This document shows, one piece after another, positions 12,191 to 26,099 of a DNA stretch of 64,000 bases. The position numbers were made by a program, and so were the translations under genes. The notes below the pieces were generated by a model. It was not told where the DNA came from. It ran no database searches and saw only the letters and a program-made list of their open reading frames with translations. How positions within the stretch are numbered: position 1 is the first letter of the stretch; every line of letters starts with the position of its first letter. Source of the stretch: Polytrichum commune (taxonomy: Eukaryota; Streptophyta; Polytrichopsida; Polytrichales; Polytrichaceae); NCBI GenBank assembly GCA_950295325.1, contig OX485803.1, positions 13,642,001-13,706,000 on the forward strand, written 5' to 3'.

Positions 12191-15100
12191 TTATTATACA
12201 TGGGTGTACGTCTCATCCATCCAACATAAGGACTTAACCTCCAATAGTTATGTTGCCGATTCATCTGAAATAACCTCAAGTAGACTAATTCAAGTATTTA
12301 AATTACTAATTCCGGTGTCAAAACAACTTTAAAAACTAATCATTGGGGTTGATATTATTTTAAAGAGGTACACTCATATACGACAATCCCCTCTCTCCCC
12401 CTATTGGTATCAAAGATCGTGAAATCCTCATTACATATTCCCAAATGTTATAGAAAAGAACATAATGATACCAATCCAACATTGGTAAAGACCACATGAT
12501 CAAATGATAAGGTATGTGGGTGTTATTTGGTTCATTTTTTGTGTTCTCCAACTTCCACCGGTCATATTTACACGACAAAATTTGGGTTGCATTAGCAAAT
12601 CTAGAACGAAATATCTACCCAAAAACATATTGAAAATCGGACTTCTCATGATTTAGTTATGATTATCAGAAGTGCATGTTTGCGATTTCTCAATTGGATG
12701 CATAAGTCATCCCAATTATGTATGCTATCGAATGTAGAGTAATTATTAACATTTGAAAACATAGTCCAATCTCTTTTAAACATGTATCTTTATGATGTTT
12801 GCTCTTTGACCCTCACTAAACCACGTACCAATCAATTCTAGGACGTCCAATATAATAAACAAGCCAATTAAGACCCATCTACCTTATGCACTCCATGTCC
12901 ATGTTTGCCATGTCTCCTAGTTGTAGATGATGGATAGGGAGAACTTCTCCGTGTTAGAAATTGATAGCATACAATATAGTATAAGCTCACCGTAAGTATG
13001 TAACTCCTTGTTGATTTGCAAGGGTGGCGACACCATCCGCCTCTTTTAGCTACTTGTACTTGGTATCTTTTATCTAAGCAAGACACTTTGTCGTCATGCA
13101 TGCCAAAGATCACCTAACTTACATTCTCAAGTTAGGCATGCACTCGGATGATACTACTACATGATGTGTCTATGAATGACATACAATACTATAAAAGAAT
13201 CCTTCCCTTCCGCGACTTAGTATAATATTAGTACTCACATGAGTGGCGTTGGTCCCCCCACTTGGATGGTTTAGGGTTCGTGGTGGCCAATTGCCCGCCG
13301 GGGGGGGGGGGGGGTCGGTAAAGCTTCTACATTGATTAGTGTTGCATTTTTTATTGTAGAGGTTGGAGGCGGTGTTATAATTTGTTTTAATATCAAAAAA
13401 ATGTTTTAAATGTTTTTTTTTAAATCATCAAAGACATCAATCCGTGAGGTTTTTCATGGTAAATCATTGTCGAAAACATTCCCCTTTTCTAAGATCACTT
13501 TTTTGAGCTCTTCTCCATCCAAGTATTGATCCAAGAATGAAGACATTGCAAATGCAAACACCACTCATGACTTGTCCGGTGTGCCGTGTGGTGCGTCATG
13601 TATTCCAATCTTTGTCAGTTTGTGTGGCAACACTCAAGATTCAAACACTACCATTGAATTTGAATTAATGTACTAATGCTATATGGTAATATAGAACAAA
13701 TGGCAAAGTTGAGCGTGTTTATCTTTGCCCTACTAGCATGAACTGATTGTAGTCATGAATTTATAATTAAAAAAACATAAATGCCTCAAAAATCGCTGAG
13801 CATTTTAAAATGAATTTTAAAATGGGTATTTTAGAATAGATTAAAAATAAATGCACCACTAACATTGATACACTCTGTGCAATTGGGTTGCTCTATGCTA
13901 ATGTATTGACACTCCACACTATTTGGAGTATTTGTTATCAAAATTTAAAAAATATATATAACAAGAAAGTTTTTATTGTGTTTGATGTACGGCGGAAGAT
14001 GCTAAGTTATAAGTTTTGTGATCTTGGTCTACTCCAAGGTGATCTGCATGGGTAAAGAAGGAATCCATTTTGCAAACTTATTCAATGATTTATCCCAACT
14101 TAATTTCATTGGGTTAATACGGGGTCTCAAATATCAACTTTTGGGGTGAGAAACGTTCATGTATATCAAGTTTGGTATTCGGATGAACGAGTTCTAATAA
14201 ACACTAATTGGGAACAATTATTTGGTTGCGTGACTGAGAGTAGTACATGAGTTACGTTTGGTGACCCACTTAGATGGCTTAGGGTTTCGTGGTGGCCATA
14301 TTTAGGGTTGTGGCTAGACATGTGCATCCTATGGGTTTGTAGTTGATTTGCCCCATCTTAATCACATTATATTAGTACGTGATTCCAAATACCAAGTTTG
14401 GGGTCATGTATCTCAAGTTGGGTCCTATAGGCATATGATCAATTCACCCCAACTTAATCTTATTAGATGACTATGGGGTTTCAAGTGCTAATTCTAGGGT
14501 TAAGTTTGTTAAAAACAAAATTATGAGCTATAAAGAGTTCCCAAATTATATTTCGCCTTCAATTTACATAATTATCATGAAAGTTTGGCCCGCTTGGGTG
14601 TGTTTGTACATCGTACATTGTATTTAGTGTCATGTGTACATGTGCAAAGGGTTACACTAAACAGTCTACATCTCTAGACATAACTTGTCCACAAATAACC
14701 AATGAGGACGATTTTCAGCCACATAGGTGGTTTTTTGAAATGGCTAAATGTTGATATTATGACATTCAAAACATGGAGTGAGAAATGAGTTGTGAAGTAT
14801 GGAATGACGTGGCAACCTCGTGTTGACCCATCAAACGTGGGAGGGCTATGGTAATGCTACGTTGACTTTTTATGTGAGATGGATTTTATTATCATGTGAT
14901 ACACCAATACTATATCGATCTTTACCAAACATATATTCTTATTGCCTATTGGTTCCAATGATACAACTCTTGATCTTGTTGTTGGTCCAGATTTACTTTA
15001 TTCTTCATTGTGACACCAATTAAAAAACATCTTGGTAAGTACTGTAACTTATACATAGGCTTCAATATAGAGGAAGGGACCCAAGACACTATTGAGTATG

Positions 15101-18100
15101 TGACACCAAAAAAACACCATAATGCCATAACATTGTACTACATATCATAGCATTATTTAGCTACATTAGAGGTCACGATGGGTATAGGAATATGTCTAGA
15201 TAAAATTCCTAAACAATTTCTAAGTGCAATTGCGTGTTAGAAAATTTAGCCTCAAAGTTTTTGATTTACATCCTTCGTTCTACTGGCAAATGTAATTTCT
15301 CTGCCAAACTTGCAAATCTTATAACCGGCCCCAACATGTGTCACACCTCTTTGTTATTTCCGGCACTAGCACTCCTTCTTCCCAACTTCAATTAGCTAGT
15401 AACCAACACGCTAACAATGTTATTATGCTCCACTGCTCTATGATCCCATATGCACGTTGACTTGTGGAGAAGCCATCTGCCACTTTAATGTAGGGGTCCC
15501 CATGTTGGGCCCATGGGCCTTCGCATTATGGGATGCCACTATCATTACGGTTCTTACTTTACATGATAAATTGTTATATGTGATTGGAAGCTCCGTCATT
15601 TATTATTGACAAAGGTGTTGGGTTTAGGTGACTCATGTGACATGTGGCAAACCTTTAGGAGTTGGATTTGTTTCCAAGTGACTCATTGCTTTGTTTAACA
15701 TGGGTTGTGAGTTTGCAATCTACATATGCAAGAATTGGAACCCTACAAAAAGATCAACACAACTTAATGCATGACAACCCATGATCATTTGTCAATATTG
15801 GTGCCCACATGCCTTGTTTGTCAATATCGATGTCCAATCAACTTGCCAACATCTTCTTGCACTTCCTCAATCATTTGGGACGCAAAAATTATCCTTTCTA
15901 AAGAGCATAAATTACGTGTGTAGGTTTGTGATGTATGCTATCACAAGTAGGCCATCTCGTCTTTGTCGATGCCACATGCCATGACAAAAGAATACCATTA
16001 TTTAGAGGACCCCCATAAGGCCAAGGTCCCCGTAATTCCATTCATTTTGTGTTTGCACATTTTCTCTCACCTTGATCCCATTCATCCGCCAATACCATCC
16101 TCCCTACCTAGCATCTCACGAGCATTTTGTCATCCATCTCCCACGAAACAAAATTGCAACAATTCACCTTGGCTCCTTTGGTGTGCTAGCAATTTTTGGT
16201 TTAGTGCGTCCTTCACCCACCATTTTATGTTTTCTACAATCTATTATCAATATTTTTGTCTTGTGATGTGTTCGTATTATTTGTTTTTCTATATAAAGAT
16301 ACAACCATTTCCCAAAACATGGGGTCTTCACGTTTACTAACGATGGCATGCATTCTCCATGTCATATCAATGGAGTTGGCCTAAACTACGATCCTCTATT
16401 AGATAATTTTAAAATGTGTGATTAGGGTTAACTAATTACCTTTTACATTGTTGTTTTTTTCTATCCTGCTTCATTGAGTCCATGTTGGTCTTCATTGCTC
16501 TTTCCAAGTAAGGGTGGGGAAATATGATTAGAACAACCAATGCTTGTTTGTAGTGTGCATGTTCTCATTGTGGGCATTGGGCAATGGTGTGGGGTGGGTC
16601 TTCCTTGGCTTGTTTTCTTAGTCGGACCCCTACATTTATTGGTTTGTGCTTCAGTGAGGATCAAAGACTAAACATCATAAAGACACGTGTTTAAAAGGGA
16701 TTGGACTATGTCTTCAAATATTAGTAAGTACTCCAGATTCAGTAGACAAACACAACTAGGAGGCTCTATGTATCCATGTTAAGAAATCAACAAACATGCA
16801 CATTCAATGACCATAACTGCATCAAGCAAGGTCCATTTTTTATTCCGATTTTTGCACATGTTTCACTGTGGATTTGATAACACAACATGCGTTTTGTTGT
16901 GTGCATCTAATTGGTGGAAATTGGAGAACATGCAAAACGAATCAAGTAACATTCACATACCTTATAGGGTTCAAAATGGCGTTTGAGGGCTTGGCCTTCA
17001 TCGTGTTCGTCATATTCAATTGGAGAAACATGCGAGAGTGCATATGTGTGTCCTCCATTGTTGTTCTCCGCTACATTTGAAGGGATGGGCCCTCGACTCA
17101 ACATCTTCATGATCGGTGTTCAAGCATTAACACATTCATCATATTTTTGCTTTGACCTACCATTTTCTGTGATGGTTATGTGCGGCATATTTAGGTCGGG
17201 TGAATAGTACAATTGTGGTTTGTTTTGATGCTCTACGTCACTTCCAAATATAGTTATGTGTGTCGTGTTTGATGGTGGAGATGGCGGTTTAGGGCCTTTT
17301 TAGGGCCTCTTTTTTAGTATACTACATGTACATCCTTTGTGAAACCAAACCAAAAATATGTTTCAAAGATGTGGTTTGGGGGGAGGGTGTCCTACTTGGG
17401 AGTGGGTTTGGAATTTACATTGTTTGTGTCAAACCATACTATGTTTTCCCACCATCATGTGCTTTGATTCGTTGGTGTGTCAATGTCTTCTCCTTTGGTT
17501 CTAATTTAGTATTGTTACATTTGTTATTCTAATGTTATTTGTGTGTTTGTTCGATGAAATTATTTTTTTCAAAAAAAAAATTGGTGTAAATTGTAGGGGG
17601 CGGGGGGTTTGTTTCGAGCATTTCTTATCTTCTTTGTGACTTCTACTACTCGTGTATACTATTCATAGAATGCCATACCATGTTGTTAACATTGCTCTCA
17701 AATATTTGTTCATTTCAAGTGCCAAATATAGTGTCCATGTGGCATACCATGTGCATACGGACAGTCTAATAGTCTCCAACAACTATACAAACCTCCATAT
17801 ACAGTTGCAAAATCAACTTTTGTCTGCTCGTACATTTCCATGATGAAATGATTGGTTGCATTATGAATTGTACATGTTGTTTGTCGTCTTTGTTCTGTAC
17901 AATTTAACTATGTGTGTCCATGCTTGCAGGGTGTTGGCGACAACGAAAGGCTTCAGGTGGCATGCATCGCAATATGTTCCGCACTTCACACCACATAAAC
18001 ACATATAGGTGGCTCACGCTGCTTCCATGTTGAGAATGTTGCCCCTAACTCTTACTATTGGATGCCTAAAGAACGAAGTGGTGGAATTAAAGCATAGAGT

Positions 18101-19736
18101 AACAAAGAATTTGCACACGGCCCAAGGAGCTGGACATGGCCGACTATTCACATATATTCGTGGGGTACTTCATTGTGTGGAACGAGTGTATTGAAATATG
18201 TTGGCACAATGTTTGCTTCATTGTTTGCATCATAATTTATGTAACGAATGTGTTGATCACATTTGCAAATTGTTGAATGGGATAGGACGGACCTACACAA
18301 AGAGTTCATGTCCTAGTACATGCATTTGCACATGGCATACAAGAGCATGTTGAAGGTGAGATCTTACACCAGTGTTCGTTGCAACACCATTTTAACTAAA
18401 TCGTATTTTGTAAGTTCAATCGACAAACATTGGTTGTTTTTAACATTGAGGAGTGGGAAAACACACATTGAACCAACCATTGAAATTGGCCATGAAGTAG
18501 ATTTTTTTTAATTAAATTTTTATACATGTGGCAATAGTTTGAACTAGAAAGAGGTTGAATCTATGGTTGCCCAGTTTGCCAACATTGTTATTCCGGCATC
18601 ATTGCATCAAACTTTCTGGAACCATGCCTGCGAACACACACTCAATAAAGTGTCCATGGTACATTACACGCGGGCTACTATGATAATGAACGAAACTTCA
18701 CATATTTCTCATATCAAATAATTTGTGAATTTGTACTCAATGTGTTCATGGACATTTTTATTTTTATGTATGTATCCTTGCAAAGGTATCAAGATTTACA
18801 AAGATCAAGAGATATCTTGCAAACAACTATTGATGCGGAATCCGCGCAAAACTCTTTCCGATGGATGAAGAAACGACCTCATTCCTACATTGCTCCTGAC
18901 AAAGCGCATGCCTTTTTTGCCTTACTGTGCATAGATGCCCAACATGGCGGGGGTCAATGAGGAAATGGTTGGGGAAAGGGGGGGGGGGAGGGGAGGTTGC
19001 CATAGGGGTAGGTGCCATCAATCTCTCATTTTCACAACACCGATATAGGAATATATTCATACTTTTAGTGCATTAGCCTTGAAAACTATTATTTTTGTAT
19101 ATTTGTAATTAAGACTTATCATCATATTCCATCTTTTGATTAAATGCTAGAATTTTAATGTTGTGATTGAGTTTATGTATGTACGTATGTATGTATGTAT
19201 GTAACTATCATCTATGGATTGGGTTTGTTTAATATGAAAACCAAATCTCGATAGTCATGTGAATTTGAAGTCCCAATAAATATGCGAGGCATAAACAAAT
19301 CGCAATAGAAATAATATTGTACACATAAGGAGTTAACATAATAAACTGATGAAAAACACCGAACACAACCATGAAGAATCAAGATTTTTTCTTTAAAAAA
19401 AATCTACATATTGGAACACTATTCTCACTTACATTTGAACTACCACGGATTGGATGCCCCAACTATCCTCTCCTATGACACAAGATGATCCATAGTTGCC
19501 CTCGATGGGGAATCCCAAAGCACATAGAAGCACATGCATAAATAATCACAAGCAAAACCATGAACAAACAAACTACACCGTTGCCACCAAATGCAACGAA
19601 CATCGACGAAAAGCCTGGAGAACATGGCCCGTGGAAATAGAACACATGGGTTTTTGGATTTTGAACCATGAAGTTTGAGCCTTGAATTTTCATGCCTTCG
19701 GTAGTATGCCGCGTTGTAGTCATTGGTCACATGTCT
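12191..19736. other. long gene-free stretch
   Basis: No coding region, RNA gene or intact transposon could be supported in 7.5 kb. Two short copies of a dispersed repeat occur near 12755-12790 (TAGTCCAATCTCTTTTAAAC) and, inverted, near 16680-16720. G-homopolymers lie near 13302 and 18978, and a TATG repeat near 19178-19202. Open frames of up to 125 codons (e.g. 15963-16340) have no domain-like composition. Confidence 0.5.
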
Positions 19737-19926
19737 TAGTGTTGGAAGTTAGTGTATCTTGGCCCTTGGAGGCATTCATCCATGGCTATTGACAAATGTA
19801 GCAGAGACACGGACTAAGGAAAAATAGTTTTTAGTGTTGGAAGGTAATGTATCTCAGTCCCTTGAGGGTACTCATCTACGACCAATGACAAATGCAGTGG
19901 AGACACGAACCGAGAGAAAATTAGTT
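19737..19926. repeat. 95-bp tandem duplication
   Basis: Two diverged head-to-tail copies begin with TAGTGTTGGAAG at 19737 and 19832. Each ends in a stretch resembling CGGACTAAGGAAAAATAG. It appears non-coding. Confidence 0.75.
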
Positions 19927-20922
19927 TCTAGAAGGGCAACTTCGCCAACGTGCTACGATTGTTTTTAATACATACCCAAAATCTTGACTCCATTGGTTCA
20001 ATTATCGCCTACCTTTCACTCTGTTTCGAATGTCACGTTCGCCACATGTGTTGAAAAAGATTCGAAAGCCAATCATAGCCACTTCAAGCTAGAATAACAT
20101 TACTAAAATTTGAAAAATAACTCCTTTCCAAATATACTCGTAGCCAACAAACGTCTCCACATCGTAGCCTTCCTCTTGGTAAAAAAAATCACCAAAAAAA
20201 AACAAAAACAATACACACACACACAACACAACAGCTAGAAAAGATGGTTGGTAATCACTCGAAAAGGAAGAGGAATCATGTTCGATTTTTCTGACCTCTC
20301 ACTCACAACTTTTGCATCTCAACTGCAAAGTCTGAGACCTGAAACGCCAGTAACTTTGATGTTGCAACTCATGTAACACAGTTGAAGGTGCGCTTCAATT
20401 TGACCGAATCTGAATGTGGAGTTGAAAGTGGCGACAATCATAAGACGAGACGAGACATGCACCTTAAGTGCGTGTTTGAATGTAATGTAGGATAAGCGCA
20501 GGCAGGCAGGCAGGCAGGCAGGGGAAATATGTATATAAGTATATATGTTTGAAACGCTGCCACCAATTGAACGCTGCTTGAATGCGGGAGATCTTACGGG
20601 CCCTCTCTGGGAATTTAATTGGGGGTTTTAATTGAGCGTTCGAGTGGGTGTGTCATGGCGGCCTCATATGATCATCGGCCCTCCCCTCCCACTGACGGCC
20701 TGGGGTGTGTCAGGCCTCCTTCACTTCCGCAATGAACAAAAGCCATGGCATTCATCTTGGCGTCAAGCGAAATCCATGCCATCCGCTTCCCACCCATCAT
20801 TTAGGGCAGAGAGCATTATGGTGTCTGCGTGTGGTGATGATCATGAGCCCCGCAAGTCCCTGCTACCCATTTTAATACGGTTGCTCATGACACCCTCCAA
20901 GGACAACCCTAAGGTGTAGTCC
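19927..20922. other. gene-free stretch
   Basis: No gene. It includes a GGCA tetranucleotide run near 20501-20522 and a short CA run near 20212-20230. Confidence 0.5.
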
Positions 20923-20929
20923 ATGTCAC

Positions 20930-21720
20930 TCAAGGGAAGGGGAGGGGAGGGGGGAGAAATAGGAGAAAAAGATGTATGGTTGGTGGTAGTACGTGGCCCT
21001 ATTGTAGGTGCTTCCAATTTTATAAACAAATTTTATCGTTGGATTAGATCAAGGCTTTGCTCACTCGATTCGCGATTGCAAAGTGCACTTACTGAAGTGA
21101 AGACTCGTGTTGTTGTCTTTTTGAGTAGTCGCATGACCCCTCCCTCTCAGTCGAGGGAAGGGAGGGGAGGGGAGGGGGCAGAAATAGGAGAAAAAGATGT
21201 AAGGTTGTTGGTGGTAGTGGTAGTACATGGCCTTATTGTAGGTGTTTTCAATTTTATAAACAAATTTTATCGTTGGATTAGATCAGGGCTTTGCTCACTC
21301 GATTCTCGATTGCAAAGTGCACTTACTGAAGTGAAGACTCGTGTTCTTGTCTTTTTGAGTAGTCGCGTGACCCCTCCCAATTGTGTTTTGAACACATAGG
21401 GTAGAGGTTGCGTAAACCAAGCCTTTTGGTTGGTGCAGTCTATTTTTATATTCCGAGAGAAACATGAGAAAAAGATTTCAGGTTGGTGGTGGTGGTGGGT
21501 AGTAGTACGTGGCCCTATTGTAGGCGCTTCCAATTCCATAAACGCGTTTTACCGTTGGATTAGATTAGGACTTCCCTCACTCGATTCGCGATTGCAAAGT
21601 GCACTTACTGAAGTGAAGACTCGTGTTGTCTTTGAGTAGTCGCGTGACTCCTCCCAGTTGTGTTTTGAACACATAGGGTAGAGGTTGCGTAAACCAATCC
21701 TTTGGCTGATGTAGTATGTT
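20930..21720. repeat. three-copy tandem repeat (about 0.22-0.29 kb units)
   Basis: Three copies (about 20930-21145, 21150-21430, 21440-21720) share a core running from a GGGGAGG/GAGAAA stretch through GATTGCAAAGTGCACTTACT to a GTAGTCGC..GACTCCTCCC stretch. Copies 2 and 3 also carry the downstream part TTTTGAACACATAGGG. The first two copies stay open in one forward frame (20923-21399, 158 codons) giving two similar peptide repeats, and copy 3 can be read the same way in a separate frame. I recognise no protein family and treat the openness as probably a by-product of repetition. Confidence 0.8.
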
Positions 21721-21869
21721 TTTGGAGTCCATTTGGATCTATGGTGTGCACGTGATTGCCTTAGCAAATTGACTCAGAAATGGTAGACACAAAAATATGA
21801 ATACACTGTAGATTGTGGAAGTCACTTACCCCTAGCTGCTTAATTGCGTCCCTGGGCCCACACTCGTCC

Positions 21870-22400
21870 ACCACAAACAAATCCCAAAACTGTCTTGGCA
21901 CTCGAACAAAACCAACCCTGCTTTCTCCCAAAACCGCCTCGGCCTTTCATCCAAACCGTTTTTGCACTAAAACCAACACTCCACCCAATTAAAAAGTTTG
22001 AGCCCTTATAACTTTTGCATGTGGGATATTAATAGAAGAAACATATAAACAACCCACCCCTAGCTACGTCTCGATGCTTGCCAAATCCAATCTCACATTC
22101 GCTCAAAACCAACACCGCATTCCCCAAAAAATGTCATGATAGTCGACCAAAACCACCTCTACCTTTCACATGAATTGTCTCATTAGTAAAACCAACACTC
22201 CACCCAATCAAAGTTTGAGCCCTTATAGCTTTCGCATATGGGTTGGGGGGGGGGGGTGGGACACATATAAACAACCCACCCTTGGCTATATCTCAACGTT
22301 TGTCTAAATCCAACCCCACTTTTGCCCAAAACCAACCCCACATTCTCTTGAAACCACCTCGTTTTTGGGGCTTTTTTCACCCAAATCCACCCCCCGCTTT
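21870..22400. repeat. diverged tandem pair of an AAAACCAAC-rich dispersed repeat
   Basis: Two head-to-tail copies (about 21890-22060 and 22090-22250), plus a partial third (22290-22400), share AAAACCAACACTCCACCCAAT and GTTTGAGCCCTTATA. A further copy lies at 53050-53290. Sequence composition is C/A-rich and no open frame is conserved. A G-run interrupts it near 22244. Confidence 0.75.
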
Positions 22401-23744
22401 GGTGGTGACATTTGGAGATTTTATAGGTGTGCTAAAATACTCGACCAAGGAAGCATGTATAGAGTGCGCTTTTAGAAGGACATTGGAATTAGCACCTGAG
22501 TCCAGTCTCATTGTCCTTTTGGTGTTCATTCTTTATTCCAAACCTAGCCATTTATCACTCAAATATGTAGGTGGCCAATTAAGCAGGTTGACTATATAAA
22601 GCCCACATGCCTTGAAAGTAAGTGTGTCACACTAAAGCAAGTCATTGGAAGCTAAGGTGAGTTCACCTATCATGAATACTTGTTTTTGTTGTTGTTGTTT
22701 GACCACTTCTATTGGTCTTCCGTACACAAAAAGATTAGTAGGTTTTATGCAAATGTATACGAATTAAGCGACTCTTCTGTGTGTTCACTTCAAAGTTGTC
22801 TATGAAAACTTTACACAATTCTAGACGTATCAAAGTTGCAATTCTTGTGATGAACAAGTAGGGGGCACTTGTCATAGATATCTTCACGGGGTGTCAATTC
22901 ATTGACTTTGCTTCATGTGGAATGATGGACTTCTTTCTTAATGGTCCTTCACAGTATATTATAAATTTTAGGTGCCCATTGTATGAGGGGGAAAAAAAAT
23001 CTAACAGAACAAACATTTAATGCACATGCCAAAAAAAATAGTTTGTAGCATGCCCAAACCCATGATAGGTGAACGCACCTTAAGTCAAGTAACCGTTGAC
23101 ATGAGGCATACTACCAATTGCAGGAACAACAAGCCATCATAACATTACTCAACGTAGGTTGGGTTCCTTTTGCTAAAAGGAGAGGCACGGTTCACGGGCA
23201 CAAATAATGGAAGCCCATATTTTCTAATGTAGTAACTGAGTTGGCACTATTGACATGCTTAGTGGATGCCAAGACCACGCGTCACACTAGTAGGCCAACT
23301 GCACACTCGCGACACAACAAATATAAATTGGTTTTCACTTATTAAAAACCCAAGAGTAGGCCCAACGACCATACCACCTTCACACAATGAACAGTACCAA
23401 GCCTGACAACTATTCATTTTGTGAAAACAACCTAGCGTAAGCGGGTATTACGCTTTGAAGATGCCCAAAATCCTCGACACGAGGGTGCAATACCCTAAGG
23501 TTGAGTAATGTTGTGATTTATCTCTCCATTGACTTGGTTTATCAAACATAACCGGATCTCATGCTATGTGTTTAGACGACAACATGAACAAACAATAACC
23601 CTCGGCTCATTACATGGCTCGTGCTCATGGTTTATGAGTAAAAAACAACATCTACGAAATGCCCAAAGTTGAAGAGTCTCTTGTTTATGTTGGCATCATC
23701 TGCCTCTCTCACACACATAAATGGATGTGACACATAAACAAATT
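22401..23744. other. gene-free stretch
   Basis: Nothing recognisable beyond short A/T homopolymers; no supported gene, RNA or mobile element. Confidence 0.5.
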
Positions 23745-23858
23745 CACATAAATGGATGATATACATGGATGAAATCACATAAATGGATGGCATACATGGA
23801 CGAAATCACATAAATGGATTATATGTATGGATGAAAATCACGTAAATGGATGATAAGC
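23745..23858. repeat. 31-32-bp minisatellite
   Basis: Four imperfect copies of a unit beginning CACATAAATGGAT start at 23745, 23776, 23807 and 23839. Confidence 0.85.
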
Positions 23859-23928
23859 CAGTCACAAAGAATGATGGCAAAGGGGGCGGCTGGGCCACAG
23901 GGAACTCAAACGTGAGTTAATAAGTAAG

Positions 23929-23959
23929 AGAGGGGAGGGGAGGGGAGGGGAGGGGAGGG
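23929..23959 (+). repeat. (GGGGA)n pentamer tract, possible G-quadruplex
   Basis: About six consecutive GAGGG/GGGGA units on the + strand. Runs of four Gs separated by single As meet the usual sequence rule for an intramolecular G-quadruplex; no structure has been shown. Confidence 0.8.
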
Positions 23960-24285
23960 TGCGTGTGCATGTTTGTTTGACTTTGATCCGGTTGTGGCTT
24001 GTGACGATCGTGAGCTCCACTTTTCTTTTAAGGGGTTTATGTGTGTGGAAGGCATAGCCGCTTGGCCCATAGTGCCATGATGGTCGGGTGGAAAAAACAA
24101 GTGAGGGAAAAGGGATGTAGACCCCCTTGATCATCCAAAGTGGAACCTACGGCTATTCCACAAATAAGTTAATCCCCCCCCCATGGTGTCCCACGTGATT
24201 TTGCACCTTTTCTCTCTCTCTCTATCTCTATCTCTCCCCCCACCCCTCTCTCTCTCTCACCGACCGGAGGTTCTAAAGATCCATG

Positions 24286-25200
24286 AAAATCACCACAAGT
24301 ATGCATGTGTAAAGCATTAGTATTCAAGGGTCCGGTAAAAGCTTGGGAAAAATCTTTGCATTCTAGGTTTGTGGCCGATTCAATCTCAATTGTATCTCAC
24401 TACATTGTTCATGGTATTCACCAACTTAGTACACTAAACATGATGTTTAGTGCCACTTAATATTTGGAAGTACATAGTGCTATACTTTTTTTACTATCAA
24501 TGTAATTTCTTACCCAGTAAAGATGTTAATGTTCTTATAATGTCCAAACAACCAATTTGACATTTGTTAGTTAAAAATGAGACATGAAGTAAATAGTCAT
24601 AGCATTGCGTAATACTGAATAATTATTTAGTGATACTTAATATCATATTTAGTGTAGTTTCTCTTACCTTATTACGAGGGTCACATTTGTAGGTTGCGAT
24701 GATGATGAACATCTTGACCACCACCTAGTGTAACCTCGCGACATTTGACATGAGTGTGTGTTTTAGTATTGTGGAATTAACATCTCAATAATATTATAGG
24801 ACGAGTATGCATGTGTGCGGCACAAATAAGAAAATCACTGCACATATGCACGTGTAGGGTATTCATGTTTGAAAGGGTCCACTAGGAATTTTAGAGAAAT
24901 CTACTTGTTATAGGTTTGTGGCTCATTCAATCTCAATTGAATCTCACTACATTGTTTATGACATTTTTTTGTCACATGCTTAGCAATTTACACTTACCTT
25001 ATTATGAGGGTCACATTGGTAGGTTACATTGATGATCAACATCTTGACCATTGCCTAGTGCAACTACATGAAACTTGACACCAACGTGCATACTGGTATC
25101 TTAGTATTAGCATGCTCAGAAAATATTACGAAACCTATGCCTATGTTATACAATGGTCATCAAGTTGACCATAAGTGTCAACACGTGGCACTTGGCATTA
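24286..25200 (+). repeat. tandem duplication with a MITE in only one copy
   Basis: Copy 1 (24286-24830) and copy 2 (24831 to about 25130) align from AAAATCAC through TTCAATCTCAATTG and ACATCTTGACCA. The main length difference is the 228-bp TIR element at 24430-24657, present only in copy 1. The downstream part of copy 2 (about 25068-25290) has an inverted relative at 50445-50790. Confidence 0.8.
24430..24657. mobile_element. TACACTAAAT-family MITE, 228 bp
   Basis: The left end reads TACACTAAACATGATGTTTAG; the right end, reverse-complemented, reads CTACACTAAATATGATATT. It belongs to the same family as 2455-3105 and 25691-26099 by its ends. Comparison with copy 2 of the surrounding duplication (around 24960-25000) gives a pseudo-empty site, CTTAGCAATTTACACTTACC. 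No clean target duplication is visible. Confidence 0.75.
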
Positions 25201-25690
25201 GTATGCTCAATAAAACCGTCTCATGCATAGAAACACGTAAGCATGTCATGCATCTCAAGCACTCCAATGTGCTATGTTTCTATACATCGCATTGTAAATA
25301 AGTATGCACTTCGAAGAGGTGCTTATGTTGACTTATAGTGCCATGTTTACGGATGTGCCCACTATTATACTTCCAAGTATCTAGTTTAGACCTTTTGCCA
25401 ATAGTGGGCGTGACACACCAAATACCATGAATTGTGTGGATTAATCCAAGACCCATGTTACCAATTCCAACGTTAGGCGAAACTCTCAAAAGTAGTTCCC
25501 GAGACACAAGAAGTGTTTGATGTTTTCACCTTGCAACTTACATGGGTGCCCCCGTGCGTGTATGCCTTGGTTTGGTTCCATAACTCACACCTACCGAGGG
25601 GGTATTAGTAAAAACATGTCTCCTATATGTTGGGTGCCATTGTATTTCATCCCAATTCAAGTTTACTAGACTAATTTGAGGCTTTTGAAG
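25201..25690. other. gene-free spacer
   Basis: No coding or RNA feature recognised. Confidence 0.5.
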
Positions 25691-26099
25691 CTACACTAAA
25701 TATGATATCTAGTGTTTGATTATATTTAATGTTGTTACCACCCTACCTTGCTCAACACTAATTCTCAATTCCTTGACAACTAATGTTAGACATAAATGTG
25801 TTGCTAACTTCCCTACTACCCACCTCCCTTCATGTGAAGCATGGATTTCACTGAACTTGTGATTCTAGGGATGGCGTCGCACCTTCATACTCGCTGATTT
25901 CTCATCTACCGAATTCGACGGCATTCATTTCAAATCCTTCCTGACACCAAAATCAAACACGTAACTTCCACATATCACCACAATTGATATTTAGCGTTTG
26001 AGTTTACAATTAGTGTTACTTACTGTCATAGGGTTATTGACATTTAGTGTATGCGTTCGTAGTACGTGTATCAAACACTAAACATCATATGTAAAGTAG
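25691..26099. mobile_element. TACACTAAAT-family MITE, 409 bp
   Basis: The left end, CTACACTAAATATGAT, starts at 25691. The right end is its imperfect reverse complement, ending GTAAAGTAG at 26099. Flanking octamers are TTTTGAAG (25683-25690) and TTTTCAAG (26100-26107), a 7/8 match that would fit an 8-bp target duplication. The interior resembles 2455-3105 (shared TGTTRYCACCCTACC and ACTTCCACATAT stretches) but is shorter and lacks the CT tract. Its right third forms the first unit of the adjacent tandem array. Confidence 0.75.

Noticed and set aside
15963-16340. 125-codon forward open frame
   Set aside because: Aromatic- and His-rich random-looking translation with overlapping frames of similar length on both strands.
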